Below the pieces are notes generated by a model, which ran no database searches, was not told the origin of the DNA, and worked only from the letters and a program-made list of their open reading frames with translations. Position numbers and translations under genes: made by a program. Positions 37,560 through 46,792 of a DNA stretch of 64,000 bases are shown piece by piece; positions within the stretch are counted from its first letter, which is position 1; each line of letters starts with the position of its first letter. The DNA is from Candidatus Martarchaeota archaeon (GTDB lineage Archaea > Micrarchaeota > Micrarchaeia > Micrarchaeales > Micrarchaeaceae), in NCBI GenBank assembly GCA_023473425.1, contig JAMCYG010000021.1, positions 16,839 to 80,838 on the forward strand, read 5' to 3'.

Positions 37560-39623
37560 TCATTCAGCTTCGTGCTTCACGGTCTTATACATGCCTGCCT
37601 TTGGCATGTAGATATCTCCACTCCTTTCCAGTTCCTTAACATATTTATTAACTAGGTCTGAAGTCATGCCTGCTTTCTCCGCCTCTTCATACAGCTGCTT
37701 GTTGCTGGCATACCCCTCCTTCTCTTCAAGGTCTTTTATTATATTGAGCAGTATATTGAGCTTGTCTACCTTCTCCTTCGGCATTCCTGTTAGTATTACG
37801 TCTATGTCTCTCCTACCAGAGCTGTCCATCGACAGAGTCTTGAACATGAATTCGGTCAGGGCTATGGCCCTCTCGGCATCAGAGAGCTCCACTGTGTCTG
37901 CGAGCCTGCTCTTCGCGCTGGCCTCCGCGAGCCTTATCAAGCCTTCTATTTGCCTGGGGGTTATCGGTGTGGCACCCTGTCTCTTGCCCATCTTCCTAAG
38001 TTCGACGTAGTACTCTTGTATCCTATTCGCGGCTTCCTTACCTAGCCTCGGATGTATGTTCGTCTTCGCGTACGCGATGTATTTCCTGAGCAGCTCCTTA
38101 TCTATAGGCGGTTTCTCGACCTGCTCATATTCGCTTAGCTGCGCAAGTTTGGCGCCGGCTGCCTCATGCTGTATCAATATGTGCCTTGCGATGTTCGTAT
38201 CTAGGTCCTCATCCATTATATCCTTCACTGGGAATATAAGGTCGAACCTGGAAAGCAGGGTCGGCGGTATGTCGAACTGGTCGGCAGGGTACATATTCGG
38301 ATCGAACCTGCCAAACTTCGGATTTGCCGCGGCGAGCACTGCTGTCCTGGCGTTGAACGTTGCTATTATGCCTGCCTTCGCGACACTTATAGTCTGCGAC
38401 TCTAATGCCTCGTGGAGAGCCGCCCTGTCTTCATCACCGAGCTTGTCAAACTCGTCGATGCAAACGACGCCGCCATTTCCCAGAACCATCGCTCCGGCTT
38501 TCAGGGTCCAACCTCCCTCTGAAAAGTCATCCCTCTCAGCAACCGCGGTCATTCCGCCGCCTGTCACTGATTTGCCGCTGACATATATCCCCTTTGGCAC
38601 CATTGTTGCTACAGACTGGAGCACCCTTGTTTTCGCGCTTCCGGGGTCACCTATGAGCAGCATATGGATATCGCTCCTTATTAGGCCACCATCCACTAAC
38701 AGCTTGCCAGGCGTGCCGCCAAATAGTTGCAGCACTACCGCCTGCTTTATCTCATCATAGCCATATATCGAAGGCACGATAGACGCTGATATCTTCTCGA
38801 ACGCTCTAGGATCCTTCGAAAGCTCCATTATCTGCCTTTCCTCCTCTTCGTTTATCTCTATCTCGGCAAATTCCTTCTGCCTTGGAACTATCGACACAGT
38901 ATCCAAGTACATCGTGTACATCGATATCTCTTCCTTGCCGCGCTTGTTCCTTCTAGGCCTTATTCGCAGCACTCCTGTTATCTGTATCCTGTCTCCTGGT
39001 ATGATGGTGTTGACCAGGTCGTCTTCGAGCCACACCTCCAGCTGCCATGTCGGCGTGCTGCCCCTAAGCTTCTCGAGAGGATCTTGCACTGCTATCTTCT
39101 GCAGGTTTATGAACTCCGATTCTGCCGGATCCTGCTTCATAGACCTTCTCTTGCACTGGCTGCATATCTCGCTCACAGGGTCAGTGCCTATCCTTACCTT
39201 CAGCACGTTACCACAGTAGGTGCACTTGTAAGTGCCTATCTTGACCTTTGGTATTATCTCTGACCTCTTCACACTGAGGGTGTCCAGCGACACCATCTTT
39301 CCTATGTACTCTGCCCCGACATCTTGAACTAGCGGGTTGTTTATGCTGAGGTTATGGAACCTGACGTGGACCTCGTTGCCTGCCGTAACTATGTCGCCGA
39401 GTTTGTCCTTTAGTGACATGTTCGCTGCTTCCAGCACCTGGTCTGGCCTCTCCACCAGCTCGCTTGCGAGCTCCGGGTCGAACTTCTGCAAGTCAGTTAT
39501 ATCGACCTTGAGGCTCCTCGTCTCAGGAAATGCTATGACTATGTCGCCTATCTGCTCTTTGTAGTAGCTCTCGAGGAAATCATCGAATTTCTGCTTCAGC
39601 GCATCGATGACTGCATCTGCCAT
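37560..39623 (-). CDS. mcm: MCM replicative helicase
   Basis: MLLIGDPGSAKTRVLQ, GVVCIDEFDKLGDEDRAALHEALESQTISVAKAGI, SRFDLIF; zinc motif CTYCG..CSQCK. Confidence 0.96.
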   Translation of the reverse strand: MADAVIDALKQKFDDFLESYYKEQIGDIVIAFPETRSLKVDITDLQKFDPELASELVERPDQVLEAANMSLKDKLGDIVTAGNEVHVRFHNLSINNPLVQDVGAEYIGKMVSLDTLSVKRSEIIPKVKIGTYKCTYCGNVLKVRIGTDPVSEICSQCKRRSMKQDPAESEFINLQKIAVQDPLEKLRGSTPTWQLEVWLEDDLVNTIIPGDRIQITGVLRIRPRRNKRGKEEISMYTMYLDTVSIVPRQKEFAEIEINEEEERQIMELSKDPRAFEKISASIVPSIYGYDEIKQAVVLQLFGGTPGKLLVDGGLIRSDIHMLLIGDPGSAKTRVLQSVATMVPKGIYVSGKSVTGGGMTAVAERDDFSEGGWTLKAGAMVLGNGGVVCIDEFDKLGDEDRAALHEALESQTISVAKAGIIATFNARTAVLAAANPKFGRFDPNMYPADQFDIPPTLLSRFDLIFPVKDIMDEDLDTNIARHILIQHEAAGAKLAQLSEYEQVEKPPIDKELLRKYIAYAKTNIHPRLGKEAANRIQEYYVELRKMGKRQGATPITPRQIEGLIRLAEASAKSRLADTVELSDAERAIALTEFMFKTLSMDSSGRRDIDVILTGMPKEKVDKLNILLNIIKDLEEKEGYASNKQLYEEAEKAGMTSDLVNKYVKELERSGDIYMPKAGMYKTVKHEAE

Positions 39624-39760
39624 GAGCACCCCTCATATAATATTAGTACAACTAATTAAAGTATTCGCAGTAAAGAAGTTGTAAAAGAGGTTTGCGGGGA
39701 AATAATAATAAGGTATATACAATAACTTTGTAGCGGAAGGTGTCGGTACAGGATGGTTAA

Positions 39761-41425
39761 ATGGCTAAGAAAATTATTACGTCTGCATTGCCCTATTCAT
39801 ATGCTATCCCCCACCTGGGCAATTTTGTGGGATCTGTGCTCCCTGCGGATGTGTATTTTAAGTACCTGAAGATGAAAGATGAGGATGCTATATTTATATG
39901 CGGGTCGGACCAGCACGGCACGGCTATAGAACTGCAAGCGCTAAAAGATAAAGTTGATCCAGAAGTACTATCAAATAGTTTTCATGAAAAAATCAAGTCC
40001 CTTTTCGAAAGCATGGGGTGCACTTTCACATATTATGGCAAGACCCACACAGCAGAAAACAAAACAGTCGTGTATGAAATATTTAAGGCGCTGGAAGCCA
40101 ATGGCTTTATAGGTGAAATAGAAAGCATACAAGCGTACTGTAATATAGACAAACATTTTCTTGCAGACAGGTTCATCGAAGGGGAATGCCCTTTCTGTCA
40201 CGGGCTAAAAGCAAGAGGCGATCAGTGCGATACGTGCGGCAGACTGCTGGAGCCTGACCAAATAATAAACCCGCATTGCACAATATGCGGTAATTCAGAT
40301 ATAACTTTCAAGAAAACAAAGAATCTCGCGCTCTTACTAGACAAACTTCAAAACAGAATAAAAGAGTTCATTGAGACTACAGGTGAAAAGAGTGAGAACA
40401 ACTGGAGCAAAAATGCAATTAACGAGTCACTCGGCCTCATAAAAGTCGGCTTAAAACCTAGAGATATAACTAGAAACATGAAGTGGGGGTTTCCGGTAAA
40501 TGATGAAAGGTTCGGGGATCTAGTTTTCTATGTTTGGTTTGATGCGGTAATAGGATACATAGGGATTACAAAGGAGTGGGACCCAAGTAGGTGGGAAGAG
40601 TATTGGAAAAGTAGCGACACGGAACTTATACAGTTCATGGGCAAAGATAACATAGAGTTCCATACAGTCGTATTTCCAGCCATACTTATAGGCTCAAACT
40701 TAGGGTATATAATGCCAAGCAGCATAAAAGCGTATGAATACCTCACTTCAAAAACCGTGAAATTTTCTAAGAGCAGCAAGATAGGATTGAATATTGAAAA
40801 TGCACTCGCAATACTACCTTCTGACTATTGGAGGTTCTCATTAATGTACATGTGCCCTGAGAATTCTGATAGTGAATTTTCTATCGATTTGCTCAGCGAG
40901 ATAATTAACAAGATAATGAATGATAAAATAGGAAATCTCGTTAATAGAGTTCTGGTTTTATACAAAAATAACTTAAGCCTCCTCAGAAGTAGGATCGGTA
41001 ACAGCATGCTAAATCCAGAAATAAAAAAGTATAAGGAGCAGTATGACAGCCACTTCTCTAAACTGAACATAAGAAATGCGCTTTTGACCATAGTGGAGCT
41101 TGCAACGTTCGGTAATGCACTACTGAATACAAGTGAACCGTGGGCCCTTGCGAAAATGTCAGGTTCTGACCAAAGCAAAAAGGACGCATTTGTAAATGTC
41201 ATGAGCGATTTGTTAAAAGTAGTATACAGCATTGGTATACTGCTCTGGCCTTTCGCACCAAGGGCATCTTCAAGCATACTTTCATACTTCGGCATAGAGA
41301 ACGAACCGAATTTCAGCATGTTAGAAGACGATATAAATCTGATAGCAGGCAAGGAAGTAGCTCCTATATTCCAGAAAATAAGCGATGATCAATTAGCCGA
41401 GCTAGGCAAATTTTCTACACTATAA
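39761..41425 (+). CDS. metG: Methionyl-tRNA synthetase, catalytic subunit
   Basis: SALPYSYAIPHLGNFVGSVLPADVYFKYLK; CPFCHGLKARGDQCDTCGRLLEP; KFSKSSKIGL (KMSKS). Confidence 0.95.
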   Translation: MAKKIITSALPYSYAIPHLGNFVGSVLPADVYFKYLKMKDEDAIFICGSDQHGTAIELQALKDKVDPEVLSNSFHEKIKSLFESMGCTFTYYGKTHTAENKTVVYEIFKALEANGFIGEIESIQAYCNIDKHFLADRFIEGECPFCHGLKARGDQCDTCGRLLEPDQIINPHCTICGNSDITFKKTKNLALLLDKLQNRIKEFIETTGEKSENNWSKNAINESLGLIKVGLKPRDITRNMKWGFPVNDERFGDLVFYVWFDAVIGYIGITKEWDPSRWEEYWKSSDTELIQFMGKDNIEFHTVVFPAILIGSNLGYIMPSSIKAYEYLTSKTVKFSKSSKIGLNIENALAILPSDYWRFSLMYMCPENSDSEFSIDLLSEIINKIMNDKIGNLVNRVLVLYKNNLSLLRSRIGNSMLNPEIKKYKEQYDSHFSKLNIRNALLTIVELATFGNALLNTSEPWALAKMSGSDQSKKDAFVNVMSDLLKVVYSIGILLWPFAPRASSSILSYFGIENEPNFSMLEDDINLIAGKEVAPIFQKISDDQLAELGKFSTL

Positions 41426-41507
41426 TTTAGTTTTGCTATCTGTTTTATCCAATATATGAGCAAAGTTAGCAAGAATGGGTTTCTGTTCCAGACGGCAGCA
41501 TGAAGCG

Positions 41508-41801
41508 CTATCCCACTACTGCAAAATCGCCGCCAGCCTCTGTTTTATGATTCGAATGCTCCGGCCTTTCGTTGGTGAACTCTATCTTGAACACGCTGGG
41601 GCCGCCGCTATGGTCCACCGTTATCTCGCTGAAGAACCTATCTAGGCGCTTCTCATCCCCAACAGCTATTATACTTACGCTGCCGTCGATCTCGTTCTTT
41701 ACGCTCCCAGATATGCCTAGCCTCGTTGCGGCTTCCTTTACAAGATGTCTATAACCAACACCTTGAACAATGCCATGAACCCTCGCGTACATGGTCTTCA
41801 T
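41508..41801 (-). CDS. acyP: Acylphosphatase
   Basis: ARVHGIVQGVGYRHLVKEAATRLGISGSVKNEIDGSVSIIAVG. Confidence 0.9.
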   Translation of the reverse strand: MKTMYARVHGIVQGVGYRHLVKEAATRLGISGSVKNEIDGSVSIIAVGDEKRLDRFFSEITVDHSGGPSVFKIEFTNERPEHSNHKTEAGGDFAVVG

Positions 41802-42376
41802 GCTATCTCCAATATATTCAATTTCCCAGTATCTATGTCGTATAGCCCTATTGCTACCTCGACCATACCCTCTTCAGCAGCTTTCTTTATTATGCTGCTC
41901 TGCATGAGGGCGGTCTTCTGCGCTCTTGCATTATCTAGTATGGCGTTTGTGAGGTCTGTAGCGTTCTCCTGGTTGCTGGAAATGTTGTCGTATATGCTGC
42001 GCACTAGCCTGCCTAGTGCATTATCCTCGTCTGCGGATTCAGCGGACCCCGCCGCAAGCATCTTCTGCGCCTCCGTTACCGCGCCGCACTTGGTGTGCGC
42101 CATTATCAATATCTTTTTAGCCTCGAGGTGCGCCACCGCATACTCTATCGATGCAAGCGCTGCATCGTCTATAACTCCGCCTGCAAGCCTTATTTCAAAT
42201 ATATCTCCGAGTTTCGAGTCCGCCACTATGGTCGGGGCAGTCCTCGAATCCGAGCACCCTACAACCACATATTCCGGATGCTGCCCTCTGCTTAGCACCT
42301 TGAAGTCCTCATTAGTCCTGAGGAATCTCCCATTCCTCTCGATTAGGTTTGCAAAATCTTTCTCTATCTTAACCAT
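41798..42376 (-). CDS. Beta-type carbonic anhydrase
   Basis: VVVGCSDSRTAPTIV; IMAHTKCGAV zinc ligands. Confidence 0.92.
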   Translation of the reverse strand: MVKIEKDFANLIERNGRFLRTNEDFKVLSRGQHPEYVVVGCSDSRTAPTIVADSKLGDIFEIRLAGGVIDDAALASIEYAVAHLEAKKILIMAHTKCGAVTEAQKMLAAGSAESADEDNALGRLVRSIYDNISSNQENATDLTNAILDNARAQKTALMQSSIIKKAAEEGMVEVAIGLYDIDTGKLNILEIA

Positions 42377-42417
42377 AAAAGCACCCATTAGCAACAGAAT
42401 TCATGCAGCACGTGTGA

Positions 42418-42744
42418 TTAGTGTATCTTTGATCCTGGAGCTATATCCTTATCTGTTGTTAGCAGTGCTAGGTCGCTTTCAGTTTCAGCCGCAAGAAGCA
42501 TGCCGTTGGAGGGAAAGTTGGCCACACGCTTTGGCTCTAGGTTTGCAACCACTATTATGCGCCTGCCGATTAATTCTTCCTTCGCATATCTATCGGCTAT
42601 GCCTGCCACTATCTCCCTCGGATTCTCCTCGCCTATGTCTACCTTTAGGACGTACATGGGCTTCCTTGCGCCCTCAAGGTCCCTGGCTTCGAGTATCTTG
42701 CCTACCTTGAGTTCGACCTTCTGGAAATCCAATATATTTATCAT
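42418..42744 (-). CDS. tRNA-binding (MetRS beta/CsaA-like OB-fold) protein
   Basis: FQKVELKVGKILEARDLEGARKPMYVLKVDIGEENPREIVAGIA...GRRIIVVANLEPKRV. Confidence 0.9.
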   Translation of the reverse strand: MINILDFQKVELKVGKILEARDLEGARKPMYVLKVDIGEENPREIVAGIADRYAKEELIGRRIIVVANLEPKRVANFPSNGMLLAAETESDLALLTTDKDIAPGSKIH

Positions 42745-42853
42745 TTCAGCACCTGAATCAACAGCAAGAGATATAACGCATAGTAAGGAATAAATAATGG
42801 ACGGGATAAACTAATAATGCTGTTTTTATCAGTATTTCATCAGCGTGATTAAG

Positions 42854-43246
42854 ATGAGCGGAAGAATGCATGGAAGGTCAAGAACCAAGAGCTCTGGCAA
42901 TGGCAAGAGAGTGTCCAAGTTCAGGGATAAGAGGAGGAGCGAGATAGGAAATTTTCCCGCAGAGACGAAGATGGGAGCAAGCAAGGGGATTTCCAGCATA
43001 AGGAGGCGCGGAGGTAGCATTACCGCAAAGCTCAAGAGGGCTGCAGAGGTCAACCTTCTGACGAAGGATGGCTACAAGAAGATGGCAATAAAGGGAGTGC
43101 TCGAGTCCAAGGACAACAAGAACTTCGCTAGGCTTAACATAATAACTAAGGGCACAATCATAAATACAGATCTTGGCAAAGCAGTTGTGCTGAACAGGGT
43201 AGGAAGGGACGGCACGATAAATGCCCGGCTGCTGGAACAGCAGTAA
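42854..43246 (+). CDS. rps8e: Ribosomal protein S8e
   Basis: MHGRSRTKSSGNGKRVSKFRDKRRSEIGNFPAETKMG...NIITKGTIINTDLGKAVVLNRVGRDG. Confidence 0.93.
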   Translation: MSGRMHGRSRTKSSGNGKRVSKFRDKRRSEIGNFPAETKMGASKGISSIRRRGGSITAKLKRAAEVNLLTKDGYKKMAIKGVLESKDNKNFARLNIITKGTIINTDLGKAVVLNRVGRDGTINARLLEQQ

Positions 43247-43270
43247 GACTGATTCGCAAAGCGTGATCCA

Positions 43271-43723
43271 ATGGCGGAAAGGGTCTATGTCTGTGATAAT
43301 TCTGAGCTCAATTCGCTTAAGTCCAGACTAGAGTTTGATCCAGCATTGAGTCCGGACATCGTATCTAGTGGGCCCGACAAGCCAGACAGCAAGATGAGCG
43401 AAGAGGAGAAGAGGGCAAATGCCGAAGGCGCGGCAAGGAGGGAAGAATTCCTCAAGAAGCTCTCAGAAGACAAATATGCCGATCTCATCTTCGTAAGGCA
43501 GGAATACTCCATAAGGGATGGTGCAATTTCGGGTCTCGACAAGGATAAGTCCTATATCTACATAAGCGCTTCAGAAGAATTCTTGGACAAGGCGGAGAAG
43601 ATGTTTGCCGAAAGGTTCAAGAGCGTCAGAAGGGCTCCGAAGGAGCAGGAGGATAAGCTGCTCGCAACTATAAAAGATGAAAAAGACAAGGGCAATGCAG
43701 GCTTCGGCGCCATATTCGGATAA
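43271..43723 (+). CDS. Hypothetical charged protein
   Basis: ORF immediately downstream of S8e; no family recognised. Confidence 0.6.
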   Translation: MAERVYVCDNSELNSLKSRLEFDPALSPDIVSSGPDKPDSKMSEEEKRANAEGAARREEFLKKLSEDKYADLIFVRQEYSIRDGAISGLDKDKSYIYISASEEFLDKAEKMFAERFKSVRRAPKEQEDKLLATIKDEKDKGNAGFGAIFG

Positions 43724-43750
43724 TCCTTACATCTATCGCCAATCGCCAAG

Positions 43751-44656
43751 TCACTCAATTTCATTCTCTGATAGATATAAGAGTATTGCTTCTTCGATAA
43801 GCATCTTGTTCTTGGCCTGATCCCATACCACACTTCTCGGCCCGTCGAGCACCTCTGAAGTTATCTCCTCGCCGCGGTGCGCAGGCAGGCAATGCATGAC
43901 TATCGCGTCATCATTCGCATACTTCAGCATGCCTGCATTGACTTGGTACGGCGCGAATAGCGCTTCCCTCTGCTTTGCTTCGGACTCCTGCCCCATGCTT
44001 ACGAAGGTATCGGTATATATCACATCCACGTCGCTAAGTCCCTCTTTTGGGTCGCTGTATACATCTACGCTCCCGTACTCTTTCGCCTTCGTATAATATA
44101 CAGGGTTTGGCGGGTATTCCTTCGGGCCTATCAGCGATATGTCAACGCCCATCTTAGTGCCTGCCAGCATGAGAGAGTTTGCTGTGTTTGCTGCTATGTC
44201 TCCTACGAATGCTAGCCTGACGCCCTTGAGCGCCTTTTTCGCATCCCTTACAGTGTAAAGGTCGCTAAGCGACTGGCACGGATGCTCGAGGTCAGTGAGC
44301 GCATTTATAACCGGTATGGTTGCATTTGTTGCCAGCTCTACTATGTCCGAATGCTTCTTCAGCCTCGCGACAAGGTAGTTAGCATACCCGCTTATAACCT
44401 TTGCCGTGTCGGAAAGGCTCTCGCCACGAGAGAGCTGAGTAGTTAGGCTATCCAGATATATCGATTTCCCGCCGAGGTGCGCCATAGCCGCCTCAAACGA
44501 GATTCTTGTCCTTGTAGAAGGCTTCTCGAAAAGCAGCACCATAACCGAGTTCGATTCGACGGATACCTCCATCTTACCTGCTTTTATCCTGTCAGCTATG
44601 TCGAAAATCTTCTGTATCTGCTCCGCAGAAACATCATCTATGCTTATGAAATTCAT
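43751..44656 (-). CDS. argF: Ornithine carbamoyltransferase
   Basis: FEKPSTRTRISFE, DLEHPCQSLSDLYT, MHCLPAHRGEEI. Confidence 0.93.
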   Translation of the reverse strand: MNFISIDDVSAEQIQKIFDIADRIKAGKMEVSVESNSVMVLLFEKPSTRTRISFEAAMAHLGGKSIYLDSLTTQLSRGESLSDTAKVISGYANYLVARLKKHSDIVELATNATIPVINALTDLEHPCQSLSDLYTVRDAKKALKGVRLAFVGDIAANTANSLMLAGTKMGVDISLIGPKEYPPNPVYYTKAKEYGSVDVYSDPKEGLSDVDVIYTDTFVSMGQESEAKQREALFAPYQVNAGMLKYANDDAIVMHCLPAHRGEEITSEVLDGPRSVVWDQAKNKMLIEEAILLYLSENEIE

Positions 44657-44751
44657 CAGGTACCACCAACCATAGCGCTCGTGCGCTCTGCCTTATTATG
44701 TGCCAATAAAGAGTTAAAATGTTTGCTGTCAATATACCATGACGTGAAAAA

Positions 44752-45390
44752 ATGGATTTGTTTGCTAAAGTAGTAATCGCAGCAGTCATAATGGGCGTTA
44801 TACTCGGCGCTTTCTTCCTGCTCAAGTACACATACAGTGCGCCGCTAACTCAGGCACAGGCAGAGCAGGTGGTGCTCAACGACCTCAAAGCGCACTCACC
44901 TGGAGCAATAATCAACGTCATAAATGTAAGCAGCTCTAATCTGAGGAACGACAGCTGGAATATAGTAGTGAACATGGTATACAATTCGACGCGCCCATGC
45001 CCGACAATATTGACTGAGAGCTTTGATTATCCTGCACTCGGGCTCTCACCAACGGTGTACAGTGTGTACTCTGACAATTGCAACGTGTACGGCGGAGGCA
45101 GCCTTCCCGGAAGCTACAATTATGTGATAGGATCGCCATACATCGCCATAGCGCAGTCTTACGCGCAGAACTACACTCAGGTAAAAGATTATGTGTCAAC
45201 TTATGGCTACAATGCGACCAGCGTCCATGCGAAATTCTATGACACTATACCTGCGAACTTCACCCCACTCAACAAGAACTTCTCCAATTCATGGCTAATA
45301 AACTACACGGCGAGCGGCGCGACACAGAGCCTTTTCGTTATAATGTCCGCGAATGGCATAATAACCAACAGCTATACAGAAAACAGCTGA
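44752..45390 (+). CDS. Single-TM extracytoplasmic protein, Asn/Thr-rich
   Basis: N-terminal TM anchor KVVIAAVIMGVILGAFFLLKY; many NxT/S sequons. Confidence 0.65.
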   Translation: MDLFAKVVIAAVIMGVILGAFFLLKYTYSAPLTQAQAEQVVLNDLKAHSPGAIINVINVSSSNLRNDSWNIVVNMVYNSTRPCPTILTESFDYPALGLSPTVYSVYSDNCNVYGGGSLPGSYNYVIGSPYIAIAQSYAQNYTQVKDYVSTYGYNATSVHAKFYDTIPANFTPLNKNFSNSWLINYTASGATQSLFVIMSANGIITNSYTENS

Positions 45391-45682
45391 ATAAATCGCT
45401 AAGCCCCTGTGCAATTTTACACTATACCTAGTTTTCCTCGCAGTTCGCGGCATACATCAATCATTTCGACGTCAATACGGTAAAAATCACGGCGCTCGGG
45501 GTGTAGAGCGCTGTGAATTCAGGTATCTGCTCATTTATCTTGGTATAATAAATTTATTTTGGTAAATAGAATTATACCTTTTGAAATAGTGTGAAATCCC
45601 ATACAAGCCTTGAGTATCTCTATTGGAGAGAGCCAACAAAGATTTTTAAATATTCCTTAATCATTTATAACAGGCGATTGGT

Positions 45683-46738
45683 ATGAGCGATCTCATGAGC
45701 GACGTATTGGGGCAGAGTAAGGACGACATCGGGCAGTATGGTTCCGACCATGTGAAGATTGTCACAGTTGGAGCTGGCGGCGCCGGATGCAATATGGTAA
45801 ACAGGCTTGTCAAAGCCGGGGTTAAGGGCACCGAATTTATCGGCGTTAACACTGATGCACAGCAGTTTAAGATTATAGATGATCGCGTCAAGAAGGTTCT
45901 GATTGGAAAAAGCATAACGAAAGGGCTCGGCGCCGGAGGCGAACCTGCAGTGGGTCAGAGGGCAGCAGAAGCCGACAGGCAGCTCATAGAGCAGGAGCTC
46001 GCAACAGCGCAGCTCGTGTTCCTGTGCGTTGGGGAAGGAGGCGGAACTGGTACGGGTTCGGCGCCGGTCATCGCTCAGATCGCAAAGGAGCAGGGCGCAA
46101 TAGTGGTCGCAATGGCGACTTACCCGTTCAACCTCGAAAGGGTTAGGAAGGTAAAGGCAGAAGAAGGCATACAGAAACTCAGGAAGCACTGCGACAGCGT
46201 CATACTTCTTGATAACAACAGGCTAGTGCAGCTTGCACCAAACCTGCCGATGGACCAGGCATTCGGCCTCGCAGATGAGATACTTGCAAAGGCAATAGGC
46301 GGACTCGTCTGGACCATAACACAGCCAAGCCTGATAACAATAGACTTCGCAGACGTGAGATCTATCATGGGCAACGGCGATGTCGGCTTCATATCAGTTG
46401 GAACCGGCAAGGGCAATGACAAGGTTGCAGCTGCAGCTGATGGTGTCCTGAAGAACAGGCTGCTCGATGTCTCATTCGAAGGCGCTTCCGGAGCGCTGAT
46501 ACACATAACTGGCGGATCATCGCTTTCGATAGGCGACGCGATATCTGCCGGAGACATGATAACTGACCAGATGGACCCCAAGGCGAACGTGAAGTGGGGA
46601 GCTAGGATCATACAGGGCTACGAGGACAAGATAGAAATCGTGGCGATAGTGACTGGAGTCAAGGGAGCCAGTATAGTTGGCAGGCTTGAGGAAAAGTCAT
46701 CCAATGCCCCGTATAACGACCTTGAGCTGATAGGCTGA
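45683..46738 (+). CDS. ftsZ: Cell division protein FtsZ (paralog 2)
   Basis: VGAGGAGCNMVNRL; GEGGGTGTGSAPV; SLITIDFADVRSIM. Confidence 0.96.
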   Translation: MSDLMSDVLGQSKDDIGQYGSDHVKIVTVGAGGAGCNMVNRLVKAGVKGTEFIGVNTDAQQFKIIDDRVKKVLIGKSITKGLGAGGEPAVGQRAAEADRQLIEQELATAQLVFLCVGEGGGTGTGSAPVIAQIAKEQGAIVVAMATYPFNLERVRKVKAEEGIQKLRKHCDSVILLDNNRLVQLAPNLPMDQAFGLADEILAKAIGGLVWTITQPSLITIDFADVRSIMGNGDVGFISVGTGKGNDKVAAAADGVLKNRLLDVSFEGASGALIHITGGSSLSIGDAISAGDMITDQMDPKANVKWGARIIQGYEDKIEIVAIVTGVKGASIVGRLEEKSSNAPYNDLELIG

Positions 46739-46792
46739 AAAGCCTTTCAGCATTTTATCCCTTTCATTATTTTCTGTTAAAAGGGTGGCAAG

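Noticed and set aside
41745-42710. 321-aa plus-strand ORF
   Set aside because: Spans the antisense of carbonic anhydrase and the OB-fold protein; no domain
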